DNA of 64,000 nucleotides from Muribaculaceae bacterium (GTDB lineage Bacteria; Bacteroidota; Bacteroidia; Bacteroidales; Muribaculaceae): NCBI GenBank assembly GCA_022509065.1, contig JAFLTY010000007.1, positions 19,236 to 83,235 of the forward strand, read 5' to 3'. Shown piece by piece: positions 9,835 to 20,007 of this stretch (position 1 is its first letter; each line of letters starts with the position of its first letter). The notes under the pieces were generated by a model. It saw only the letters and a program-made list of their open reading frames with translations, ran no database searches and was not told where the DNA came from. The position numbers and the translations under genes were made by a program.

Positions 9835-12738
9835 TTATGCTTTAACAGCTTTCTTGGAGCGAGCGTTGTTGACGTAGTAGGCAACGGGAGTGGCAATCCA
9901 GATAGTGGCGAATGTGCCAAGGATTACACCGAATATCATTGCGAATACGAACGAACGGATGGCGTCTGTACCAAGGAAGAAGATACACAGCAGTACGAGC
10001 AGAGTCGATGCCGAGGTCATGATGGTACGGCCGAGTGTTGCGTTGAGCGAACGGTTGATAGTCTCGCCGAAGGGCTGTTTGGGATACAGACCGACGTTTT
10101 CGCGTACACGGTCAAAGACCACCACGGTATCGTTAATCTGATAACCGATAACGGTAAGTATAGCGGCTATAAACGATTGGTCGATCTCCATGGAGAAGGG
10201 CAGGAAGCCCCAGCATATCGAGTAGAAGCCCACAATCGAGAAGGCTGTGAAGGCAACTGCCGACAAAGCGCCGAGAGAGTAAGCAATGGTTTTGAATCGC
10301 AGCAAGATGTAAAGGAACATTGCGATGAGAGCCAATGTAACGGCGATATAAGCGTCGGTACGCATGTCGTCGGCCACTGTGGGACCAACTTTTTGCGACG
10401 AAACGATGCCGTGGTTTTCGTCACTGGCTTTGAACTGTTCGTATGTGATGTCACCGATATAACCGTTGTTGCCAAGCACGCGGTACATCTTGGTTACGAT
10501 TTCATCCTCGACAGCCTGTGCGTCGCCTTCTTCACTTATCTTATAGTTGGTCGACACGCGAATCTGGTTGGAGCTTTCGATGGTGATGACAGATACTGTA
10601 GCATCGGGGAACTCGGGAGCCAACAGACTGCGAACTTCTTCGGTATTGGCCGGTTTGTCGAGCATGACAACATAGTTGCGACCACCAGAGAAATCGATAC
10701 CCTGATTAAGGCTGCGGGTAACGAGCGAGAGTATGAAGATGACGATGAGGGCGATAACAACGACACCTGCGGCGCGACGCTGACCAAGGAAGTTAATCTT
10801 GGTGTTGCTGAACATTTTGCGCGACAGAGGAGTGGAGAATGTTATCTGGTTCATCACTTTTGTCTTGCCAATCCAAAGGAAGAACAGACGGCTCAGGTAA
10901 ACAGCTGTGAAGAACGAGCAGATGATACCGATGATAAGTGTGGTTGCGAAGCCTTGGATAGGACCGGTACCGAATTTCAAAAGGATGAAACCGGTGATGA
11001 TAGATGTGATGTTAGAGTCGAAGATTGCCGAGAATGCGTTGGAGTAACCGTCGGACAATGCGGTGCGGCTGTTCTTGCCCTGGCGCATCTCTTCCTTGGC
11101 GCGTTCAAAGATGAGTACGTTGGCGTCGACTGCCATACCCAGTGACAATACGATACCGCAGATACCCGACAGTGTGAGTACGGCCTGGAAAGAGGCAAGG
11201 ATGCCGAAGGTGAAGAACAGGTTGAAGATGAGGCAGAGGTTTGCAATCAGACCGGGGATAACACCGTAGAAAGCAATCATGAATATCATCAACAGGATGA
11301 GAGCCACTACGAACGACACCAGACCGGCGTTGATGGCCTGTTGACCCAGTGACGGACCGATGACCATATCGCTGATGATGTGAACGCGTGCTTTCATCTT
11401 ACCTGCTTTGAGAACGTTGGCAAGGTCTTTGGCTTCGTCGACGGTGAAGTTACCGGTTATTGACGAACGGCCGCCGGTGATTGCCTCGTTGACGTTGGGA
11501 GCCGAATAGACCTGGTCGTCAAGAACGACAGCCACGGCGCGGTTGACATTGGCACCGGTGAGGTCGGCCCACTGACGGGCGCCTTCGCTGTTCATCTGCA
11601 TAGATACTTCCTGACCGCCAAAGCCTTTGCTGGCAAAGTCGGCGCGGGCGTTGGTAACAACCTCGCCGTCCATAGCGGCACCGCCGTTGGTGGTGCGCAA
11701 AGCGTAGGCGGCATAGCCCAGTTTGTGTTCGTTACCCTGTTCGTCAGTGAACGTTTCGGGTTTGACACCCCAACGCAGAATGAAATCGGTGGGTAATATT
11801 GAACGAACAGCTGTCTGGCTCATCAAGGTGTCAACGCGGTGCATGTCGGTGACATTGGGAACGTAACCGATAATTACGTAGTTGGGATTGGTGTTCCAGC
11901 TGGCAAGCATCGAGCGGTACTGAGCCAAACCGGGTGTTGATTCGGGCAGCGAAGCTACCTGTTGCAAAGCGCCTTCGATTTCGCTCTTGCGATAGGTGGT
12001 GTAGAACTCGAGGGCAGCCTGACGCTGAAGGAGCTCGCGAACGCGTTCGTGGTCTTTGACACCGGGAAGTTCAAGGAGAATCTGACCGTCCTTGCCTTCG
12101 AGCACCTGGATGTTGGGCGAAACGACACCGAACTGGTCGATACGGCTGCGGAGTGTCTGAGTGGCGCTGGTGTTAACAACGTCGTTAATTTCGTTACGCA
12201 GAGCGGAGATGGCCTGGTCGCGGCTCATTCCCGAGGTAACGGGGGTGAACACGACCGAAAGGTCTGCACCGGGGTTAAGAACCTCGTATTCTTCGATAAA
12301 TGTGGGAACAAACTGCTCGCTGTTCTTGTCACCGACTTTTGCAATGGTGTTTTCGAGAGCCTGTTCGAAATTTTTGTCGTCTTTAACTTTCGATGCCTGA
12401 CGGAGAAGGTCAGCCAAGTCGACCTGCAGGATGACGTTCATACCGCCTTTGAGGTCGAGACCGAGGTTTACACCCCATTTCTTTACGTCGTTAAGATTCC
12501 ATCCTAAATAAACGCTTTCCTCGCCCACCGAGTCCATATAGGCCTTGTAGGCATCGTTATAGGCTTGGTCGGCCGATTTGCCCGTCACGTTGCTCGACGC
12601 GAGCTTGGCGTAATTCTCTGCTTCGGTTTCGTAGCTGCTGTTTACAAATGTGAACGACAGATAGAAAGCGCAGACAAGTACCAGAAGTACGGCAATGATA
12701 CCGGCCAGGATACTGCCTAATTTTCCTTTGCTTTGCAT
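9835..12738 (-). CDS. secDF: Protein translocase subunit SecDF (fused)
   Basis: GLDLKGGMNVILQVD; LSLGMAVDANVLIFER (SecD); GIDFSGGRNYVV and VIGYQINDTVVVFDRVREN (SecF) in one ORF. Confidence 0.96.
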   Translation of the reverse strand: MQSKGKLGSILAGIIAVLLVLVCAFYLSFTFVNSSYETEAENYAKLASSNVTGKSADQAYNDAYKAYMDSVGEESVYLGWNLNDVKKWGVNLGLDLKGGMNVILQVDLADLLRQASKVKDDKNFEQALENTIAKVGDKNSEQFVPTFIEEYEVLNPGADLSVVFTPVTSGMSRDQAISALRNEINDVVNTSATQTLRSRIDQFGVVSPNIQVLEGKDGQILLELPGVKDHERVRELLQRQAALEFYTTYRKSEIEGALQQVASLPESTPGLAQYRSMLASWNTNPNYVIIGYVPNVTDMHRVDTLMSQTAVRSILPTDFILRWGVKPETFTDEQGNEHKLGYAAYALRTTNGGAAMDGEVVTNARADFASKGFGGQEVSMQMNSEGARQWADLTGANVNRAVAVVLDDQVYSAPNVNEAITGGRSSITGNFTVDEAKDLANVLKAGKMKARVHIISDMVIGPSLGQQAINAGLVSFVVALILLMIFMIAFYGVIPGLIANLCLIFNLFFTFGILASFQAVLTLSGICGIVLSLGMAVDANVLIFERAKEEMRQGKNSRTALSDGYSNAFSAIFDSNITSIITGFILLKFGTGPIQGFATTLIIGIICSFFTAVYLSRLFFLWIGKTKVMNQITFSTPLSRKMFSNTKINFLGQRRAAGVVVIALIVIFILSLVTRSLNQGIDFSGGRNYVVMLDKPANTEEVRSLLAPEFPDATVSVITIESSNQIRVSTNYKISEEGDAQAVEDEIVTKMYRVLGNNGYIGDITYEQFKASDENHGIVSSQKVGPTVADDMRTDAYIAVTLALIAMFLYILLRFKTIAYSLGALSAVAFTAFSIVGFYSICWGFLPFSMEIDQSFIAAILTVIGYQINDTVVVFDRVRENVGLYPKQPFGETINRSLNATLGRTIMTSASTLLVLLCIFFLGTDAIRSFVFAMIFGVILGTFATIWIATPVAYYVNNARSKKAVKA

Positions 12739-12890
12739 GTTTTAAAATTATGGTTAAATTGGTTTATATAAAATTTCGAAAACAGGTGGATGAAGTGATG
12801 TCTCAACCATTGATTGTTATTTTTGTGACAGTCAGTAATTTACCGACAGAACAACACCACACCTTACAATAGGGCGTGGGAAATAACGTG

Positions 12891-12898
12891 CAAATATA
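12891..12898 (-). promoter_or_regulatory. Bacteroidetes -7 box upstream of secDF
   Basis: Minus strand TATATTTG (TAnnTTTG). Confidence 0.4.
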
Positions 12899-13011
12899 CA
12901 ATTTTTTTCGTAAACAGCCTCAATTTCCCCCACATTTCACAACATCCTGCTGTCTCCAGGCTGGTCAGGAGCAGGTTCCTTAAAACCTATCGGACATGGT
13001 AAGTCGCAAAA

Positions 13012-13054
13012 AAACCATAGGCTACTCCATTGCTTTTGGGGCAGCCTATGGTTT
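13012..13054 (-). terminator. Terminator downstream of hpf/raiA
   Basis: 12-bp perfect stem AAACCATAGGCT/AGCCTATGGTTT followed on the minus strand by a T run. Confidence 0.75.
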
Positions 13055-13157
13055 GATTATGTAATCCACATTTTATTTGTCACACATCGTCATGACATGT
13101 TCGACATGCTCACAATGTCAGATGTTGATTTAAGTGACGGTGTGTGAACGGAAGGGG

Positions 13158-13472
13158 TTATTCTTCGTTGAGCGATTTGCCTTTCTGAGATTTTTTCTTT
13201 TCGAGCTGACGTTCGATAGCCAGAATGCATGTGTCGACGGCCTCCTCGAAAGTGTCGGCGACTTTATTGCTGACCATTTCGTATGAACCCGGCATGGTAA
13301 CGGCGAGGGTAGCCTCTTTGTTCATTGCTGTCTCGGGTTTTATTACTTTAAGGGTTACTTCGAATGTAGCAAGATCGGGATAATGGCGTGCAAGGCGCTC
13401 GGCTTTTTTGTTGATAAAGTCAGTGAGACGTTCAGCGATGTCGAAATGCAGTGCTTTGATGTTTACTGTCAT
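13158..13472 (-). CDS. raiA: Ribosome hibernation-promoting factor, HPF/YfiA (RaiA) family
   Basis: MTVNIKALHFDIAERLTDFINKKAERLARHYPDL...FEEAVDTCILAIERQLEKKK. Confidence 0.9.
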   Translation of the reverse strand: MTVNIKALHFDIAERLTDFINKKAERLARHYPDLATFEVTLKVIKPETAMNKEATLAVTMPGSYEMVSNKVADTFEEAVDTCILAIERQLEKKKSQKGKSLNEE

Positions 13473-13744
13473 GGCTTTGCTCCTTTCTTTGTTATTGGGT
13501 GAATATTAGCGGTAAGAGATTGTCTTCAAACCGAGTTGAAATTTTAAGGCTCCAACAAAATCCAGCTTGTACTGAGGTTTGTTTATAAGCCAACATTATA
13601 TATGGGGATATTTAATCCTGTAAATATTTAATTTTCAAGGTGTCAAATGCAGCTATCTGTATTTTGCGGGGACAGTTTATTGATAACTGTTTAAATTTAT
13701 CGGTAAATTTACAAAAAAATACTTTATAAATCAAACAACGGTTT

Positions 13745-14671
13745 TCAGTCTTTGGTTTTGTCCTCGTGTCTTGCACGTGGGTGAGCTTTGTTGTAGCTGT
13801 CGTGGAGTTCGGCAACCGAGACGTGGGTGTAAATCTGAGTGGTCGCCAACGATTCGTGACCCAGGAGTTTACGTACGCTTGTCAGGTCGGCGCCACCGTT
13901 CAGCATGTCTGTGGCAAAAGTGTGACGCAGCACGTGCGGCGATCGTTTTGGCGAGGATACATTGCCGTCCAGTGTGCCGCGCACTATGCGGTAAACTTTG
14001 TTGTAATTGACCGGAGTGCCTTCCTCGTCCAATAGAAAAGGGCTACCGGCGACAAAAGGTCGAGGACGGATGTCAAGATATTTGGATATGATGTCGCCAA
14101 GAGCCGGAGCAAAGGGGATAATTCTTTCTTTATTACGCTTGCCGAGTACTTTCAGCTCGCCACGCTCGCAGTCCACGCGGTCGTCAGTAAGAGCCACAAG
14201 CTCGGATGCGCGCATGCCGCTTTGATAGAGGAGGTTGAGAATAAGGTCGGTAAGCACTCCTTTGTAGTCGGTTTCGTTACAAGCTTCATTGTCCAGGGTG
14301 TCCAGGATATTGTTTATCTCGCCTGCGTCGATGAATTTGGGGAGAGGTTTTTCGCGCCGGTTTATTTTTATGGCGGTCACAGGATTTGTTTTGACGCCAT
14401 GACGTTTTATCATGAAACGATAAAGAGCTCTCACCGAAGAAAGCTTACGCTTTATGGACGATGTTGACATGCCTTGTTTACCAAGCCAAGCCACCCATGC
14501 GCGTGTGTCGTTGGTGGTGACCGTCATTGGGTCGAAATCCTTTAGGTCGGTAACCTGCGGAGCCACGAAAGAGCGCCACTGTTCGATGTCGTTGCGATAG
14601 GCGGCGACGGTGTGTTCCGAGAAAGCAAGCTCATCGGTGATATAGTTAAAGAAAGCGGACAGTATATCCAT
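13745..14671 (-). CDS. xerC: Tyrosine recombinase, XerC/XerD type
   Basis: SGMRASELVALT, HVLRHTFATDMLNGGADLTSVRKLLGHESLATTQIYTHV: R-H-R-H-Y catalytic residues present. Confidence 0.92.
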   Translation of the reverse strand: MDILSAFFNYITDELAFSEHTVAAYRNDIEQWRSFVAPQVTDLKDFDPMTVTTNDTRAWVAWLGKQGMSTSSIKRKLSSVRALYRFMIKRHGVKTNPVTAIKINRREKPLPKFIDAGEINNILDTLDNEACNETDYKGVLTDLILNLLYQSGMRASELVALTDDRVDCERGELKVLGKRNKERIIPFAPALGDIISKYLDIRPRPFVAGSPFLLDEEGTPVNYNKVYRIVRGTLDGNVSSPKRSPHVLRHTFATDMLNGGADLTSVRKLLGHESLATTQIYTHVSVAELHDSYNKAHPRARHEDKTKD

Positions 14672-14716
14672 GGTTAGGATAGATAAAGGATTTTGTCGGT
14701 GTGTATCAGCCTATGC

Positions 14717-16288
14717 CTAAGGCTTGGGAGTGAGAGTTACCAAAGGAACGAGCATTTCTTCCATCGAGATGCCTCCGTGTTGCAAGGTGTTGGAATAGTG
14801 CTGCACATAATAGTTGTAGTTGTTCGGGTAGGCAAAGAAATCGTGGCCGAACGCGAAAATATAGGTCGACGATATGTTTGGTGAGGGCAGTCCGTAAGCC
14901 GACGGCTGTTTTATTTCGAAAACGCGACGATTGTCATAAGCAAGGTTCTTACCTACTTTATAGCGTAGATTGGTGTTTGTGTTCTTGTCACCGACCACTT
15001 TGATGGGGTTGTTTACCCTTATGGTTCCGTGGTCGGTCGTGAGCACTACCCGGGCACCTGAAGCGGCAATGCGTCTGAACAACTCGAGAGTGCCGGAATG
15101 TTTGAACCACGATTCGGTCAGAGAGCGGTATGCGGCGTCCGACGGTGCGAGTTCGCGTATCATTTTCATTTCGGTACGCGCGTGACTCAGCATATCTATG
15201 AAGTTGAGGACAATTATATTGAGGTCGTTAACCAACAGCTGGTTGAAATCGCGTAGCAGTTTGTCTCCGGCTACCGAATCATTGATTTTGTTGTACGAGA
15301 AACGCCATTTTAGCCTGTAGCGGTTCAGCATGGTCTCGACAAGAGGACTCTCGTTCAGGTTTTTGCCTTCCTCCGAATCCTCGTCCACCCATAAGTCGGG
15401 AAACATCCCGGCAATATCCACAGGCATGAGGCCGGAGAATATCGAGTTACGGGCATATTGTGTCACAGTTGGCAGGATGGCTGTATAGAGTTGTTCGTCG
15501 AAAGTGAAAAGTTCGGCCAGATGAGGCTGAATTACACGCCATTGATCGAGTCGAAAATTATCTATCAGTATGAAAAATGTTTTGCGCCCGTCGCCTAACA
15601 AGGGGAAGACAGTATCGGGGAAAATACGAGGCGACATGAGGGGGGTGTCGGGGGCGGCCTCCGAGCGCGGAATAACAGCGTTCTCGAGCCAGCGAAGGTA
15701 GTTGCGGCGTACAAATTTACCAAAGGCCTGATTGGCTTCGTCATGTTGCATCTCGAGCAACTGATCCATATTGGTATCGGTGCCGGACAGTTGCAGCTCC
15801 CAGTAAACCAATTTGCTGTAAAGTTTATACCAATCGTCAGGAGTCGTAGCGTCGTTTATCTCACTGCTGAGGTTGGGGAATTCGCGACGGTAGGTATCGG
15901 TTGTCTGTTGCGAAACAAGGGCTTCAGAATGCAGATGTTTTTTGAGGGCGAGGAGTATCTGATTGGGATTGACGGGTTTGATGAGATAGTCGGCTATTTT
16001 GTTCCCGACTGCCTGATTCATTATGTTCTCCTCTTCGCTCTTGGTAATCATGATGATGGGAATATGCGGAGCGGTCTGCTTGATGAGTTGTAAAGTTTCA
16101 AGCCCCGTCAAACCGGGCATATTCTCGTCAAGGATGATAAGGTCGAAGGGTGTTTTCTCGACCATATCGAGAGCGTCGCGGCCGTTGCTGGCCGTGGTTA
16201 TCCGGTAGCCTTTCTTTTCAAGGAAAAGTATATGGGGTTTTAGGAGATCTATTTCGTCGTCAGTCCAAAGAATATTGAATTGCTGCAT
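14717..16288 (-). CDS. porX: T9SS-associated response regulator PorX-like (receiver plus PglZ/alkaline phosphatase-like domain)
   Basis: Receiver domain ILWTDDEIDLLKPH...LIILDENMPGLTG...YLIKPVNPNQIL plus metal-site-like TFFILIDNFRLDQW and VLTTDHGTIRV. Confidence 0.88.
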   Translation of the reverse strand: MQQFNILWTDDEIDLLKPHILFLEKKGYRITTASNGRDALDMVEKTPFDLIILDENMPGLTGLETLQLIKQTAPHIPIIMITKSEEENIMNQAVGNKIADYLIKPVNPNQILLALKKHLHSEALVSQQTTDTYRREFPNLSSEINDATTPDDWYKLYSKLVYWELQLSGTDTNMDQLLEMQHDEANQAFGKFVRRNYLRWLENAVIPRSEAAPDTPLMSPRIFPDTVFPLLGDGRKTFFILIDNFRLDQWRVIQPHLAELFTFDEQLYTAILPTVTQYARNSIFSGLMPVDIAGMFPDLWVDEDSEEGKNLNESPLVETMLNRYRLKWRFSYNKINDSVAGDKLLRDFNQLLVNDLNIIVLNFIDMLSHARTEMKMIRELAPSDAAYRSLTESWFKHSGTLELFRRIAASGARVVLTTDHGTIRVNNPIKVVGDKNTNTNLRYKVGKNLAYDNRRVFEIKQPSAYGLPSPNISSTYIFAFGHDFFAYPNNYNYYVQHYSNTLQHGGISMEEMLVPLVTLTPKP

Positions 16289-16341
16289 ACGGTATGGAAT
16301 TAAGCGGTGAGAGCCCTGATATAGTGGTTTTTATATAGATT

Positions 16342-19300
16342 TTAATCGAAAAGAGGATCATCTCCTTCGCTGCCCGGGTCGTAATCGGGAGTCTTGACTG
16401 GTGCAGGCGTCGGTTTAGCCGGAGTCTCAGTCTTATTTGGTTTGGCCGGAGATTGTTTTGGCTGTGTTTTTGCAGCCGGAGTGGTTGTTTGATTAGTTGC
16501 AGGAGAAGGAGTGGTTACCGAAGGAGTTACCCCGGGCGAAACGGCAGATTTCGGTTGTTCGGAGCCAATAGATTGGTTTGGAGTAACGTTTTGTTGCGCG
16601 TCTGTTGTCGGCGGCTCATCTTCGAGAGTGGCCTTGACGTTTTCAGCCTCGTTGAGGTTTACCTCGGTTTGTAACAGAGATTCTTCGGCTTCAACAGCCT
16701 TTTCGTCTGCGTGGTATTGTTCTTCCTCTTCCTCAATATCACGTAAATCCTCGATGTCTTCGTACGGCAATACACCTTCTTGAGCGTCATGGAAGTCCTG
16801 TTCCTCAAGGAAGCGGAAATAAGTTTCGAGCGAAGCTCCTGTGCGTAACATCTCGTTGAAGTTAGCAACGCTGATAACAACCGGACGAACTCCTGCCGGC
16901 AGATGGAATGTAGATGATTCGGCCATGACGCGCCTATAGTTGTTAAGTTCGTTCATGTTCTCGAACTCTTTGACGGCTATCATTCCCAAAATACCGAAAT
17001 TCATAAGTTCCAGGTCGAAATCTTTTACGACAAACGAGTTGAAGTTATGTCGGGCGATTTCGTATAACAACGCGTTGCGGTCGACTCTGTCGGTGGGGAA
17101 CACGAAAACGAGAAGTTGTGGACTGGTTTCGTCTAAAGTGAACTTAAGATCCTCGATGTCACCCTGTATGCTGTCGTTTGACAATGAGATATCCCACAGC
17201 ATGCCCCGCATATTTCCTCCGGCAAGCCCGGCGCTCAGTTGACGACCTTTGGCCATCCCTTTAAGCCATTCGGACGCTATAGGGGTGATGTCAGTGTCAG
17301 GATAACGCTCAAGCATTTCACGCAAAGTGGCGTTGAATTTTTCCGGATTTTGTTCTGTGGCATAGGCCAAGGCATCAAGGAACATAAACTTAGGAATCAG
17401 AGGCGAAAGCGGATATCGTTCGTTCATTTCCTTATAGCCGGCATGTACCTGTGCGTTATTGTTGTTGAGGTACGCCTCATAGGTATATTCATATAGACCG
17501 TTCTGAACCGCATCCATCTTCTTCAGGTTTTCCAAATAATTGGGATCCTGCATGGCGACACCATAGTTCGAGTCTGCAAAGTCGGTCAGAATAAGTTTTC
17601 GCCAGTAGTCGGCCTCGGTGCGGTTGCCGGTACGTTCCGCCATAAGGTACATATTATAATATACCTCAAGACGATACGTGTTGTCGGGATAATCGGTAAG
17701 CAGTCGGCCGAACTCTTTTCGCGATGCCTCGAAGTCTTCAAGTCTATCCTTGAGAATTACACCCATATTGTAAAGGCCATCCTGAATAATCTCGTGAGAT
17801 GTGGCTTTGTCCTGTTCTGTTACCGGAATTTGTTTTAAGTAATATTCGCGATAATGGGGGTCGTTCTCGCGCATCTGAGCGTCGGCGTCTATCGGTTCAC
17901 TGTTTTCATCGTTGCTTTCCGTCTCCTCGGTGTTTTCGCTATCTTCATCGTCACCGCTGTCACCAAAGTCAAGGGTGTTGAAAGTCGCTTTGTTACGACG
18001 ACGCCAGTCGTCCTCAAGTTTACGCGAACCCCATCGCCGTTGGAATTCGGTCTTACCTGCGTTACGGGTGGCCGTGTTGTAAAAATACCACGAGCCATCG
18101 CTGTTAAGTGTGAAAGTATTAGCCTGCGCGGCGTTACCATTGTTTTTCAACCCATTGCCCGCGGCGCTTTGCTGTGCCAGATATTCGGCTCGCCGAGCTT
18201 CTTCCTCCTCTTCTTTTTCTTTCTTTTTAAGGTCTTCGATTATCTTGTCGATGACTTTGAGGCGTTGTTCCTCGGGCATTTCGGAAAGACGTAGCAGCGA
18301 ATCCTGAAGGTTGACATTCTGACTATATACAGCAAGTTCGTCAAGCACATCGCTTCGAAGGCGCAAAGTCTTTATGTCGGGATAATCGTCAGGAAGTTGA
18401 GGCACACCTTCCGAGTAGTTAGGCTGTGCCTTTTCATAGTTACGTTTGTCATAATACAAATTTGCGAGTGCTGTCTGGGCAATTGCTTTTTCGATGCCGT
18501 TGCGGGTAGATTTCTTTACGGCCTCTTCATAGCTTTCGATAGCCTGTGCTGTGTCTTTCCGGGACAAATACAGGTTGCCGATGGCATAATAAATCTGATC
18601 TTCATATTCTTTGTTGCGATCATATCGAGTCATGCGTTTGAGCGCCTTGACCTCGTCCTCGATGTTTGCGCCCGAAAACACTTCGCTTTGTTTAATGCGG
18701 GCATTAAACTTGGTGCGGTATGTGGCGTTTGATGAACCGACCACTTTACCGAAAGCCTGATAAGCTGCCTGATTACGTCCCAGCGATGCGTTGAGCTGCC
18801 CAAGTAGGAACCACAAACGTGTCTTCTGGATACCGGAAGCAAGCGATATAGCCTTTTCGAGATAAGGTATCGCACGTTCGTTATCGTTCTGATGTATATA
18901 TAGTTCGGCGTAATCAAGGTTGTAGAGGTAGCGCAGGTCGGAATTTGTGAGTTCATCCTCTTTTATGCGCGAAATAATGTTTTCGGCTTCGAAGTTCCAG
19001 TCAAGAGCCAAATACGACCTTGCTTGCCATAGTTTGGCCTCGGTAACTGTTGTGGGTAACCAATAAAATTTACGCGATATATAAAAAAAGGTCGAAGCTG
19101 CACCGGGGAAATCGCCATTCATATACTGGCTTCGTCCCATCATCATCCACGCGTTATGCAGGAACGGATTGTACTCGTCGCGCTTCATCCACGCCTTGTA
19201 ATCGGGGTCGTTACTTTTACCTCGTTTTTTCTCGGGCTTTTTTGTGATGGAGCGAAGCTGAATGGCTTTCTGAGCTTTCTCAATGGATCGGTCAAAGTTG

Positions 19301-19620
19301 CCTGAAGGCTGAGGCATTTTTTCGTGAGCACGAGCCTCCACAGGATGCATTAGTAGACGTGCAGTATAATCGTCCTCATACCCCTCCTCAAGCTTTTCAA
19401 GAGTCTCGTCGTAATGCTTGTCACCGTTGTAATAGATATTGTACCGCGTTATAAAAGCTGTGTACTGACGTGCAGCCGCTGTGTTTTTCTTGCGAGCGTT
19501 ACATGACGGAAGAGCCACGGCAAGAACCGAGGCAATAACCGCCATGACGACAATACGCAATACCTTGCCAGATTGCCGACGGGACGGCCGGTTGAAATAT
19601 TTTATGAAAGAGCCGACCAT
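16342..19620 (-). CDS. porW: PorW/SprE-like TPR lipoprotein (T9SS component)
   Basis: Lipoprotein signal (AVALPSCNARKK), YTAFITRYNIYYNGDKHYDETLEKLEEGYEDDY, multiple TPR-like repeats, Pro/Thr-rich C-terminal tail. Confidence 0.83.
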   Translation of the reverse strand: MVGSFIKYFNRPSRRQSGKVLRIVVMAVIASVLAVALPSCNARKKNTAAARQYTAFITRYNIYYNGDKHYDETLEKLEEGYEDDYTARLLMHPVEARAHEKMPQPSGNFDRSIEKAQKAIQLRSITKKPEKKRGKSNDPDYKAWMKRDEYNPFLHNAWMMMGRSQYMNGDFPGAASTFFYISRKFYWLPTTVTEAKLWQARSYLALDWNFEAENIISRIKEDELTNSDLRYLYNLDYAELYIHQNDNERAIPYLEKAISLASGIQKTRLWFLLGQLNASLGRNQAAYQAFGKVVGSSNATYRTKFNARIKQSEVFSGANIEDEVKALKRMTRYDRNKEYEDQIYYAIGNLYLSRKDTAQAIESYEEAVKKSTRNGIEKAIAQTALANLYYDKRNYEKAQPNYSEGVPQLPDDYPDIKTLRLRSDVLDELAVYSQNVNLQDSLLRLSEMPEEQRLKVIDKIIEDLKKKEKEEEEEARRAEYLAQQSAAGNGLKNNGNAAQANTFTLNSDGSWYFYNTATRNAGKTEFQRRWGSRKLEDDWRRRNKATFNTLDFGDSGDDEDSENTEETESNDENSEPIDADAQMRENDPHYREYYLKQIPVTEQDKATSHEIIQDGLYNMGVILKDRLEDFEASRKEFGRLLTDYPDNTYRLEVYYNMYLMAERTGNRTEADYWRKLILTDFADSNYGVAMQDPNYLENLKKMDAVQNGLYEYTYEAYLNNNNAQVHAGYKEMNERYPLSPLIPKFMFLDALAYATEQNPEKFNATLREMLERYPDTDITPIASEWLKGMAKGRQLSAGLAGGNMRGMLWDISLSNDSIQGDIEDLKFTLDETSPQLLVFVFPTDRVDRNALLYEIARHNFNSFVVKDFDLELMNFGILGMIAVKEFENMNELNNYRRVMAESSTFHLPAGVRPVVISVANFNEMLRTGASLETYFRFLEEQDFHDAQEGVLPYEDIEDLRDIEEEEEQYHADEKAVEAEESLLQTEVNLNEAENVKATLEDEPPTTDAQQNVTPNQSIGSEQPKSAVSPGVTPSVTTPSPATNQTTTPAAKTQPKQSPAKPNKTETPAKPTPAPVKTPDYDPGSEGDDPLFD

Positions 19621-19661
19621 CTTGTTGTATTATTAACGGCGACCCCTGATTTTTATTGCAC

Positions 19662-19686
19662 CGAAGGCACCCGTCGGGTGCCTTCG
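19662..19686. other. GC-rich perfect hairpin between birA 3' end and porW start (attenuator or terminator without T tract)
   Basis: CGAAGGCACCC-GTC-GGGTGCCTTCG, 11-bp perfect stem, 3-nt loop. Confidence 0.6.
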
Positions 19687-20007
19687 TAACATGAAGCGAA
19701 AATTTAATACGGTATCATTCCCTGATACTTTAAAATCTGACAGAAAGCCTCTCTAACGCTATTTCGGGGTTGCTTTTCAACAACCGGATAAATCGAATTT
19801 CATATTCGGCCGATTGCGTTACGACCTTTCATACATATATAACGTTATCGACTCTATTAAGTTCATTGCCTGCAACCAAACCATTGGATCTTGAGTAAGT
19901 TCCATGTCATGTATCCATTATGGTTTGACTATTTATGAATGGTGTTGCCAAGTCAAAACAGTATATCCCACCAGAATGAAGAGAGTGATAAAATTAGCTT
20001 AGATTCT

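Noticed and set aside
9826-11145. 439-aa plus-strand ORF
   Set aside because: Lies entirely antisense to the well-supported secDF gene; the Cys/His/Glu-rich translation is typical of shadow ORFs caused by codon bias.
13745-14671. XerC-type recombinase as evidence of an integrative element
   Set aside because: Sequence looks like a housekeeping XerC/D and neighbours are core genes; no att-like repeats or cargo seen.
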